Source: Micromonospora sp. HK10
GTDB lineage: Bacteria > Actinomycetota > Actinomycetes > Mycobacteriales > Micromonosporaceae
DNA length: 64,000 nucleotides
NCBI RefSeq assembly: GCF_000982955.1
Contig: NZ_KQ058828.1
Location: 1 to 64,000, forward strand
Reading direction: 5' to 3'
In this document: piece after piece, positions 18,169 through 26,400 of the stretch
Position numbering within the stretch: the first letter of the stretch is position 1
How the letters are laid out: each line of letters begins with the position of its first letter
The notes under the pieces: generated by a model
The model's input: only the letters and a program-made list of their open reading frames with translations
Told to the model about the DNA's origin: nothing
The model's database searches: none
Translations under genes and position numbers: made by a program

Positions 18169-18945
18169 TCACCCGGTCTGCCGGAAGTGTGCCAGGGCTG
18201 CTCGGGCCAGGAGGACGGTGCCGAAGGCCAAGCCGAACAACAGGCCCAGGTACATCAGGACCGGTCTGGCCGAGAGCGTGCCGTTGAAGGCGGCTCGGCT
18301 CAGTTCGACCGCCCAGTTGACCGGATTGGCGGCAACCGCCGTCGCCACCCAGCCCGGCACGAGTCCTCGTGGCATGAACGCGGTGGAGAGAAAGGTCATC
18401 GGCATGATGACGAAGTTCACCACCGCGATCAGCGACTCCTCGCGCCGGACGAGCAGGGCCACCGCGTTGGACAGTGCGGCGATCGCCGCGGCGATCGCCG
18501 CCAGGGCGAGCACCACGACGAGCACCCCGACAAGCCCGCCGCGGAATGTGACCCCGAGTCCGTAACCGATGGCGACCAGGATCGCCGTCGGCACCACGCC
18601 GCTGACGATCTGCTGCAGGAGCGGCCCGATGATCAGCGATGCGGGCCTGGCGGGCGAGGCCAGCATGCGGTCGAGGGTGCCGCGCTCCATGTCGGCCAGC
18701 AGTGACATGCCGCTCCACCCGGCGGTCAGGAGGACCGTCATGACGATCAGCCCGGGCAGGAAGAACTGCGCGTAGTTGCTCTCGCCGAAGCCGGGGATCG
18801 TGGCGATCCGGTTGAACGTGGCGCTGAACAGCAGCAGCCAGAGGAACGGCTGGACCAGGTTGATGGCGATCAGCCACGGCTGTCGAAAGGAGTGCAGGAT
18901 GTGGCGCCTCGCCACGTACGCAGACTGGCCGATCAGTTCGCTCAT
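18169..18945 (-). CDS. ABC-2 type exporter permease (DrrB-like)
   Basis: Membrane protein of 258 residues with six hydrophobic segments of the ABC-2 transporter family. The family segment FFLPGLIVMTVLLTAGWSG is present, and the C-terminal part includes ANPVNWAVELSR. These permeases pair with one ATPase for antibiotic efflux. The start overlaps the stop of the ATPase gene as ATGA. With the ATPase it most likely exports the cluster's product and may confer self-resistance. Confidence 0.9.
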   Translation of the reverse strand: MSELIGQSAYVARRHILHSFRQPWLIAINLVQPFLWLLLFSATFNRIATIPGFGESNYAQFFLPGLIVMTVLLTAGWSGMSLLADMERGTLDRMLASPARPASLIIGPLLQQIVSGVVPTAILVAIGYGLGVTFRGGLVGVLVVVLALAAIAAAIAALSNAVALLVRREESLIAVVNFVIMPMTFLSTAFMPRGLVPGWVATAVAANPVNWAVELSRAAFNGTLSARPVLMYLGLLFGLAFGTVLLARAALAHFRQTG

Positions 18946-19934
18946 GGCTGGCTCCGTTCCGGTACGAGTGCCTCGCGCTGCTGTGCCGCCGCCAGCCGGC
19001 GTCCGGTGTGTTTGAGATAGACATCGTCGAGCGTCGGCTGCGAGACCGTCACCGAGGTCACGTGCAGCCCTGCCTGGCTGAGCCGGTCCAGTACCGCCGG
19101 CACGGCGGCGCCGCCGGCCTCGGCACGGGCATGAAGCAGGCGCCCGTCCACCTTCACGTCCGTGACCTCGCCGACACCGGAGAGCAGGCCGCTCGCCCGC
19201 ATGGCGACGTCGTCGGTGGCCAGCTCGACGACCAGCGTGTCGCCACGAAGCTGCTGTTTCAGCGACGACGGGCTGCCGCAGGTGACGATGCGCCCCTTGT
19301 CGACGATGGCCACTTCGCTGGCGAGCGTGTCGGCTTCCTCAAGGTAATGAGTGGTCAGCAGGATCGTCAGACCCTCAGCGTTGACCAGCTTGGCCAGATC
19401 GTCCCAGAGCTGCAACCGGATCTCCGGATCGAGCCCGGTGGTCGGCTCGTCGAGGAAGAGGACCTTGGGGCGGTGCACGATGCTCATCGCGATATCCACC
19501 CGCCGCTTCATGCCGCCCGAACACAGTCCCACCGGCCGTCCCGCCGCGTCCGACAGCCCGACCCGGGCAATCGCCTCGTCGGCGCGGGCGGCCAACTCAC
19601 GGCCCTTGATGCCGTACATCCGGCCCTGGAGCAGCACGTTTTCGCGGACCGTCGCGGTCGGCGCGGCGCTGATCTTCTGGCCGACCAGACCGATCAGCCC
19701 GCGCACCTTGCCCGGCTGCCGGCCGACGTCATACCCGGCCACGACCGCGGATCCGGAGTCCTGGCGCGAAAGGGTGCTGAGGATCCGCACCGCCGTGGAC
19801 TTGCCCGCGCCGTTCGGTCCGAGCAGCCCGAACACCGTCCCCTCCCGTACCGAGAAGGTGAGCCCGTCCAGTGCCCGGACGTTTCTCGGGTAGGTCTTCA
19901 CCAGGTCGTTTACCTGAATCGAGTCGCCGGACAT
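18942..19934 (-). CDS. ABC exporter ATPase (DrrA-like)
   Basis: ATP-binding subunit of about 330 residues. Walker A is in GLLGPNGAGKST, the Q loop follows in LIGLVGQ, the signature in LCSGGMKRRVDIA, Walker B in VLFLDEPTTGLDP and the H loop in LLTTHYLEEAD. The C-terminal 90 or so residues match the DrrA-type extension (TLDDVYLKHTG). The ATG at 19934 is used because GAGACGAGG precedes it; the longer frame upstream has no such site. A gap of 144 bases separates it from the MbtH-like gene, so it may have its own promoter. Confidence 0.92.
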   Translation of the reverse strand: MSGDSIQVNDLVKTYPRNVRALDGLTFSVREGTVFGLLGPNGAGKSTAVRILSTLSRQDSGSAVVAGYDVGRQPGKVRGLIGLVGQKISAAPTATVRENVLLQGRMYGIKGRELAARADEAIARVGLSDAAGRPVGLCSGGMKRRVDIAMSIVHRPKVLFLDEPTTGLDPEIRLQLWDDLAKLVNAEGLTILLTTHYLEEADTLASEVAIVDKGRIVTCGSPSSLKQQLRGDTLVVELATDDVAMRASGLLSGVGEVTDVKVDGRLLHARAEAGGAAVPAVLDRLSQAGLHVTSVTVSQPTLDDVYLKHTGRRLAAAQQREALVPERSQP

Positions 19935-20078
19935 TCGGCCTCGTCTCCCAATCGATCGCGCCACAGAACCGGGTCTAGGGTCTGCCGTTCGCCGCAAGGG
20001 CCTCGGCGAGGGACGGCACCGGGGTCGCTCGCCGTCCTGCGGCTCTCGGCTGCCCGCCCACTGCCGCCTGCCGGACGC

Positions 20079-20288
20079 TCATCCGGGTTCGCCGTCCATC
20101 TGCAGCCGGAGGCTGCGCGGACGCATGTCGGTCCACACCTCGGTGATGTACTCGAGACACTCCTGCTTGCGACCGGTTTTGCCGACCGCCGACCAGCCCG
20201 TCGGCGCCGGACGATCGGCTGGCCAGATCGAGTACTGGTCCTCGTCGTTGACGACGACGTGGAGCAGGTGGTCTTCGTCATCGAACAT
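20079..20288 (-). CDS. MbtH-like protein
   Basis: Full-length 69-residue MbtH-family protein. The family segments are recognisable: NDEDQYSIWP, then GWSAVG, then EYITEVWTDMRP, with the conserved tryptophans. MbtH-like proteins bind NRPS adenylation domains and are often needed for their solubility and activity. The start overlaps the end of the upstream LanB-like gene by 11 bases. It presumably serves one or more of the adenylation domains in the three NRPS proteins of this cluster. Confidence 0.95.
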   Translation of the reverse strand: MFDDEDHLLHVVVNDEDQYSIWPADRPAPTGWSAVGKTGRKQECLEYITEVWTDMRPRSLRLQMDGEPG

Positions 20289-22458
20289 TCTCGGCTCCTT
20301 TTCGATAGCGCTGGCTGTCGACGCAGGTCACCCGGAACTCGGCGGTGTAGCGGCGGCCATCGGCGTCCCGAAGCCACAGCTGCTCTGGCCCGGGCAGCAT
20401 CTCCGAAACCGTCACCCAGCCGGCGGGATTCGTTTCCCTGCCGCGGCGTAGCTTTGCCCAGAGCGCATCCACCAGCGTCACGTCGGAGAGGTCGACGTAG
20501 ATCGGCTTCGCCTCACCGGCGATCACCCAGAACGCCACATCCGGCAGGCCGTGGCTCGACGCGAGCCGGCGCACGTGCGCCACCGTCCGGTCCAGCTTGG
20601 CCCCGTGGAGATCGGGAAACCCGGCCAGCGGCACCTGCCAGCGTTCGCGCGACACCACGAGGCGGTCGATCTGCACGCGCGGGTGATGTGCCGCCGCTTC
20701 GAGGAAACCGAACCTGCTGTACGCGGACAGCGCCAGGTAATCGTCGAGGACCTCGGCGAGGTCCGCCCGGAAATCGTCCACCATGGACCGGACCACCAGC
20801 CGGCCGTTCTCGTCGTGTACCCGTAACCCGCCCACCGCGACGACCTTCGCCCGACGCGGCGCGTAGGAGGGCTCGGTCGCGACGCCCAGGTAGGTGTAGT
20901 GCGGTGCGTGATAGGCCTCGGGGGGAGCAGTCCGGGAATTGACCATCCCGTCGGTGGTCGGGTACAGCGGCACGATCCGCTCCGGCATGTCGGAGTCGAT
21001 CCACCGCCGCAGCGCGGGCTGGTCGGGGTGGGCGGAGAAGAAGCAGAGCTGGTCGACGCAGTTGATCGTGGGATGCAACTCGCCCAGGACGGCCAGGAAG
21101 CGACCTTCCTGCAGGTCCTCGACGCTGGCGGCGGCGTACATCAGGTCCGGGCCGTGCCATCGCGCGGAGGGCCAGCCCGGCGCGGCGGCCGGAAACGCCG
21201 CCACCACCTTGTCGCGCAGGTCCGCTGAGCGATGCACGACGACGTCGGATCCCGTCCCCGGCGACAGCAGTTCGGTCCACTTCCGGCGCAGCTCGGCGGT
21301 GGCCGCGCCGACCAGCCCGGCGGCGCCGTCGCGGATGCTGGACGCCAGTCCGGTCAGCAGCTTCGCCAACGGATAACCGTCCGGGTGGGGCTCGCGCGCG
21401 AGCGTCTCGCGGCATGCGGCATGGTAGCGACGCGCGATCTCGACCGAGTACCACCTGGCGCTGAGCAGGATCAGCTCCAACGCCGGCCCCACCTCTGCCA
21501 GCAGGTCGGTGCCGAGCGCGGGCGCGAAGTCCGACGGGCAGTCCTCGTACGCGACGGACCGGCCCGCGTAGAACTCACCATCGCGTCGGCGCCATGACGC
21601 CGCCGCGACCTCGGTGAACCGGTGGTGAAGCACGTCGAGTCGCGCCGCCACCGCCGCCGGGTCGCCCAGCGCGCCACGTACGTCGTCCAACGCGGAGACC
21701 AGGCTTGCCAGGTCGCGCTCGGCCCTCTCCCGCCTGATCGGGTCGGCGACCCGGGCGAGCTGGCTGGCGAGGTGTCGCTCCGGATGCCGTGCCTGCGGGA
21801 TGAAGAACCCTTGGGTGAGGACGCCCATCGCGCGCAGCACCTTGACCTCGCGGGCGATCGTGTCCGCGCCGCCGAACTCGGCACACGCCGCCGCGACGTC
21901 CGTCACGGTCTGGAACCCGTCGACGTTCTCCAGGATCCGCCGCTGCAACGGGGACAGCCGCAGGAAGGAGCCGTTGGCCAGGTGGACCCCTTCTGGCGCG
22001 ACGGCGACGGCGGCGCACCGGTGCGGCACGGTCCATTCGTCGAGCGCGTACCGCTCCGCGAGCGCCTCACCGAGCGCCTGGATCGCCCACATCTCGAAGA
22101 ACAGCTGGCCCCGCTGCGGCGAGGTCAGGTCACCAATCTTGGTTTCTCCGTCGTGCCAGTTTCCCCAGGCGACCGGGCCGAAGAAGCCGATCGAGTCGTT
22201 CTTCGCGCAGTACCGGGCGCGGTAGCTGGCGAGCGTCCGGCCCAGGTCGCGCGCTGTCTTCCCGCCGGCCTCGCCGGCCCGCCGGGCTCGTTTGCCGACC
22301 AGCGGGTGCTGCCAGGCCAGCGCTTCGAGGAACGGCCCCCGCCGGATGGTCTCCGGATCACTGACCCAGTCGAACGGCAGTCCGGCGGAGCGGACGCAGA
22401 CCGACCTCCAGAGGGAGAACTCCCCGCCGCCGATGGGGACCAGGTGATCTGGGGTCAT
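20278..22458 (-). CDS. LanB-like lantibiotic dehydratase N-domain protein, copy 1
   Basis: Protein of 726 residues related to the tRNA-dependent glutamylation part of class I lantibiotic dehydratases. Marks are ARYCAKNDSIGFFGPVAWG near residue 90 and the C-terminal block KPIYVDLSDVTLV then SEMLPGPEQLWLRDADGR. LanB enzymes usually have about 1000 residues with a SpaB_C elimination domain at the end; here the protein stops at or near the end of the first part. Split LanBs and peptide aminoacyl-tRNA ligases share this region. The ATG at 22458 overlaps the oxidoreductase stop as ATGA. No LanA, LanC or other lanthipeptide gene is seen, so its role within an NRPS-PKS is open. Confidence 0.82.
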   Translation of the reverse strand: MTPDHLVPIGGGEFSLWRSVCVRSAGLPFDWVSDPETIRRGPFLEALAWQHPLVGKRARRAGEAGGKTARDLGRTLASYRARYCAKNDSIGFFGPVAWGNWHDGETKIGDLTSPQRGQLFFEMWAIQALGEALAERYALDEWTVPHRCAAVAVAPEGVHLANGSFLRLSPLQRRILENVDGFQTVTDVAAACAEFGGADTIAREVKVLRAMGVLTQGFFIPQARHPERHLASQLARVADPIRRERAERDLASLVSALDDVRGALGDPAAVAARLDVLHHRFTEVAAASWRRRDGEFYAGRSVAYEDCPSDFAPALGTDLLAEVGPALELILLSARWYSVEIARRYHAACRETLAREPHPDGYPLAKLLTGLASSIRDGAAGLVGAATAELRRKWTELLSPGTGSDVVVHRSADLRDKVVAAFPAAAPGWPSARWHGPDLMYAAASVEDLQEGRFLAVLGELHPTINCVDQLCFFSAHPDQPALRRWIDSDMPERIVPLYPTTDGMVNSRTAPPEAYHAPHYTYLGVATEPSYAPRRAKVVAVGGLRVHDENGRLVVRSMVDDFRADLAEVLDDYLALSAYSRFGFLEAAAHHPRVQIDRLVVSRERWQVPLAGFPDLHGAKLDRTVAHVRRLASSHGLPDVAFWVIAGEAKPIYVDLSDVTLVDALWAKLRRGRETNPAGWVTVSEMLPGPEQLWLRDADGRRYTAEFRVTCVDSQRYRKGAENVR

Positions 22459-23429
22459 ACCTCGTCGGCAATCTCGTACACCCTGGTCAGCGTCTTCAGG
22501 CAGAGGTCGTACGACCGCTTGGCGGACCCGGCGGGGGCGACACCGATCTCGTCCACGCCGCACCGGCGGTACCCGCTGATCCGCTGTGCCACCTCATCCT
22601 CGGTGAACGCGCCAAGTGCCCGGATCATCCCGTCGTCCGCCATGTTCGCGCCGATCGAGGCCGCAAACCCGCTCCGTTCGAAGAGCGACCGATAGGTCGC
22701 CACGCGCAGGTACGCGGCCAGCGTGCGGGCGAAGAGGTCCCGGTCGGCCTCGGGTGCTCCGGTCACGCCGGCGTGCATCATCGCGACGATCTTGAAGCCG
22801 TCCGGGCGCCCTCCCCGCCTGGCCCATCCACGTCTCAAGGCGGGCATCGCGTGCTGGGTCAGGTAGTCCGTCGTACACATCCAGAGGATCACGCCGTCGG
22901 CGAGCTCACCGGCGAGCTCCAGCATCTTCGGCCCGAATGTCCCCAGGTAGACCGGGAGGTCCTCGCGGCGCTCGCCGATGTAGGCGGCATGACCGCTGTA
23001 CCACGTGCCGTCGAAGTTCACATCGCCGTCGTGGATCATCGAGGTCACCACGGTGAGGTACTCCCGGGTCGCCGCCAGGGCCGGAGCCGGCTGTCCGCCG
23101 ACCATCCAGTCCCCCACACCGCGGTGCCCGAGCCCGAGCCCGAGCCCGACCCGCCCGCCGGAGATGGCGTCGGCGGTCAATGCCGACTGTGCCATCACGA
23201 CCGGCGGCCGGGAGTACATCGGCAGCACCGCGGACGCGAGCGTCACCCGCTTGGTGTGCACCGACAACGCCGCGAGAACTGTCGCGACATCGAGCTGGTT
23301 CGGCAGCTGCGGAAGCCAGATGGAGTCCATGCCGATGTCCTCGGCGTGACCGACGATCCCGAGCAGTGCCGACGGCGGAATTCCGCCGCTGTCGACGACG
23401 GCGCCGACGCGAATCCGATCAGCCGGCAT
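22455..23429 (-). CDS. Luciferase-like (LLM) F420/FMN-dependent oxidoreductase
   Basis: About 324 residues of the bacterial luciferase-like TIM-barrel family. Typical segments are the N-terminal AEDIGMDSIWLPQLP, the SGGRVGLGLGLGHR loop and PVYLGTFGPKMLELAGELADGV. These enzymes use F420 or FMN to reduce or oxygenate substrates, and several act on carrier-bound intermediates in NRPS-PKS pathways. The ATG at 23429 overlaps the end of the PKS gene by 11 bases; a start ten codons further upstream lies wholly inside the PKS. It sits between a PKS module and a LanB-like gene in one operon, so it probably works on the same intermediate. Cofactor and substrate are not determinable. Confidence 0.87.
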   Translation of the reverse strand: MPADRIRVGAVVDSGGIPPSALLGIVGHAEDIGMDSIWLPQLPNQLDVATVLAALSVHTKRVTLASAVLPMYSRPPVVMAQSALTADAISGGRVGLGLGLGHRGVGDWMVGGQPAPALAATREYLTVVTSMIHDGDVNFDGTWYSGHAAYIGERREDLPVYLGTFGPKMLELAGELADGVILWMCTTDYLTQHAMPALRRGWARRGGRPDGFKIVAMMHAGVTGAPEADRDLFARTLAAYLRVATYRSLFERSGFAASIGANMADDGMIRALGAFTEDEVAQRISGYRRCGVDEIGVAPAGSAKRSYDLCLKTLTRVYEIADEV

Positions 23430-26400
23430 TCGTGGCCGCCCCCATCGCCTCGAGGGCACGCCGCGCCTCGTCCTCGGAGAGCGTCGACACCTTCTCGATC
23501 AGCGCCGCCTCGATCGCGGAGGCGAGCATACGCACGTTGCGGGAATCGAACAGCAGCGCCGCCGAGACGTCGACCGAGAACCGGTGGCTGATCCGAGCCA
23601 CCAGCTGGACCGCGAACAGCGAGTTGCCGCCCAGGTCGAAGAAGTCGTCATCGACACCGATCCGCTCCACGCCCACGGTCTCGGACCAGAGCTCGGCGAG
23701 AATCCGCTCGATGTCGCTGTCCGGCGCGACGTACGGGGTGGTCAGAGTTCGCGGGGCACCGACTGTCCCCGACTGTGCGGTCAACTGCTCGGTGACCGCC
23801 TCGCGGTTGACCTTCGACGTACGACGCAACCGGACGTCCAGGCCTTCCGGGCACCAGATGACCTGTGGTCCCGCGCCCGAGCCGAGGATGACGCGCAACG
23901 CCTCCTCGCCCTGCTGCGGAAGGACCTCGTCGAGCGCGTCGTCGATGTTCGATTCGGCTCTCACGCTCCCCGGCAGGTGCTCCGGCATGCGGAAGAGCAT
24001 GAAGCGGTCCACCGCCACGAGTTCGTTCCCGTCGGCGTCGACAACGGAGACGTCCGTGCTGCTCACCTCGCCCCGGGTGTCATCCAGATGCCGGATGACG
24101 CTGTGTACGCGCCCGACCAGTGGCCCTCGGATCGACACGCGACCGTAGCTGAACGGCAGGTACTGGCCGGTGCCGTGGATGATCTGACCGAGGCCGATGG
24201 CGCAGTCGAGTACCGCCGGGTGGAGGTAGTAGGAATCCTCGTCGGCGCGGAAGCGATCGCCGAGTTCCACCGTGACGAGTTCCGTCGCGTCTGCGGAGCG
24301 GACGCTCCGGATTCCGCCCCATCGTGGGCCGAACGTCAGCGGGCCGTCCCAGTCCGCCGCATCGAGGACGTCAACCTCTTGCGATGTCCCGCGCAGCTGC
24401 GACAGGTCCCGCTTGACGGGCTCGCTGGCAGCCGGGAGGCCGACCCGCCCCTTTGCGTACTCGTTGCCGTCCTGCGCCCGGATCACCGCGTCGAAGCTGC
24501 CGTCGTCGTTGCGGCGCATGGCCAGGTGGCAGCGCAGGCCGGGGTGAGCCACCAGGGGCTGCACCAGCGTCAGGCCGGTGATCTCCGCGTTCTCACTACC
24601 GGTCAGCTCGGCGAACGCGGCGCGGATCAGCTCGATGATGCCGGTTCCCGGCATGGTCGGAACGCCGTTCAACCTGTGCTCGGCGAGCACCCAGAGGGAA
24701 TGCGACAGGTTGATGCCGAACTCCGTGGTGACGGCGTCGATCTCGGACTTGCCCTGCAGCATCGGATGCCGGACCGCGGTGCGCGGCGCGTCCTCCAGCT
24801 GGCCACCGCCGGCGATGTGGTCGAACACCGCCGGCGCCAGGATCTCGCTGGCCATGCCGACCTCGGCGAAGGGCGGCCAGTTGATCGAGACGGTGTGCTG
24901 CCCACGCGCCCAGCGGGACTGGGCGAAGGCGTCCAGGACGCAGTTCGCCCCGACGTAGTCGCCGAGCCCGAAGTCGGCGGAGAGAACCGCGATCGACGAG
25001 TACAGCACCATCAGGGGCGGGTGGAAGATCTCCTCGAGCAGGTAGGTGCCCTGCACCTTCGGCGCGAGCACCGCGGCCGCGTCCTGGTGGGATCGGGTCT
25101 CCAGCATTCCTCCGCCCGCGACCGCGGCGAGATGGAAGACGCCGTCGACCGCACCGAACTCGGCCTGAACCCGCTCGTTCACCGCGCGCATCACGTCGGC
25201 ATCGGTGACGTCGGCGGCCAGCACCAGCACCTGGCCGCCAGCGGCCTCGATCTCGCGGATCGACCGGATGCGGCGGGCCTGCGGGCTGTCGGGTGTGGTG
25301 GACAGGATCTCCGCCCACTGCTCTCGATCCGGCAACCCGCTGCGACCGAGCAGCACCAGCTTCGCCTGGACCTGCGCGGCGAGCTGGCGCGCCAGCACCA
25401 GGCCGAGGCCGCCGAGGCCGCCGGTCAGGAGGTAGACACCGCCTGGCCGGAGCAGGACCGGCACTCCGTCCGGCGCCTTCAGCGGGGTCGACGCGTACGA
25501 CCAGGTCCAGCGCTTGCGTCCGCGATAGGCGACCTGCTGGTCGGTGACCCCGGCGGTGATCTCGGCGAACAGTTGACCCGCGACCCGCTCCACGGCGAGG
25601 TCCGCGCCGAAGTCGATGCTGCGGCAGCCGATCGACTCGAGTTCCTTCGGCGCCAGCTTCACCAGGCCGAGCAGGGCGGACTTAGCCGGCTCGATCAGGC
25701 CGTCGCCGATGACGTCCTGCATCTGGCTGGACACGAAGACGATCTCGACCGGCGTTCCAGGGAGCTGCCGCGCGGTCTCCTGGAGCATGGTCAGGCCGCT
25801 GTGGTAGCCGTCTCGGAGCCACCCGCTCGCGTAATCCGCCTCGGTCACCCCGGCGGGCCGCTCGCCGAGGCAGAGCCCGTGCACCAGAGTCACCGTTCCG
25901 TGCTCCCGCAGATCACGAGCGGAGATGGCGGTGATCAGCTCGTCCTCGGTGGCGGCGACGATCACTCTGGCGCCGTCCGCCGCGGCGAGTTCGGCGAGCC
26001 TGGACAGCACCGCGTCGCCGGGGCGGGCGAGCACGATCCAGACTCCGGACGCCGAGCCGGCGGCCGGCGGGACGCTCTCCAGCCACACCGGTGCGGTGTA
26101 GGCGCCGACCTGCACCGGCGTTCCCGCTGTCCCGCCTTCCGCCGCGGCCTCTTCGGGAGCGTCGGGTTCGATCCAGTGGCGGCGGCGCTGGTACGGGTAT
26201 TCCGGCAGCGGGACAAGGCTGCGTTGCTCGTCGCCCCAGAACTGCGACCAGTCGACCTCGACGCCCTCCGCCCAGGCCCGGCCCACCGCGTTCAGCAGGA
26301 CCTCCGCATCGGACTGCCGCTGCTTCGCGTGCCGCATCGTCGGCACGGCAACGGCCGCGCGGTCATGTGCGGCGACGTAACCCGTCAGGGTGCGGCCAGG

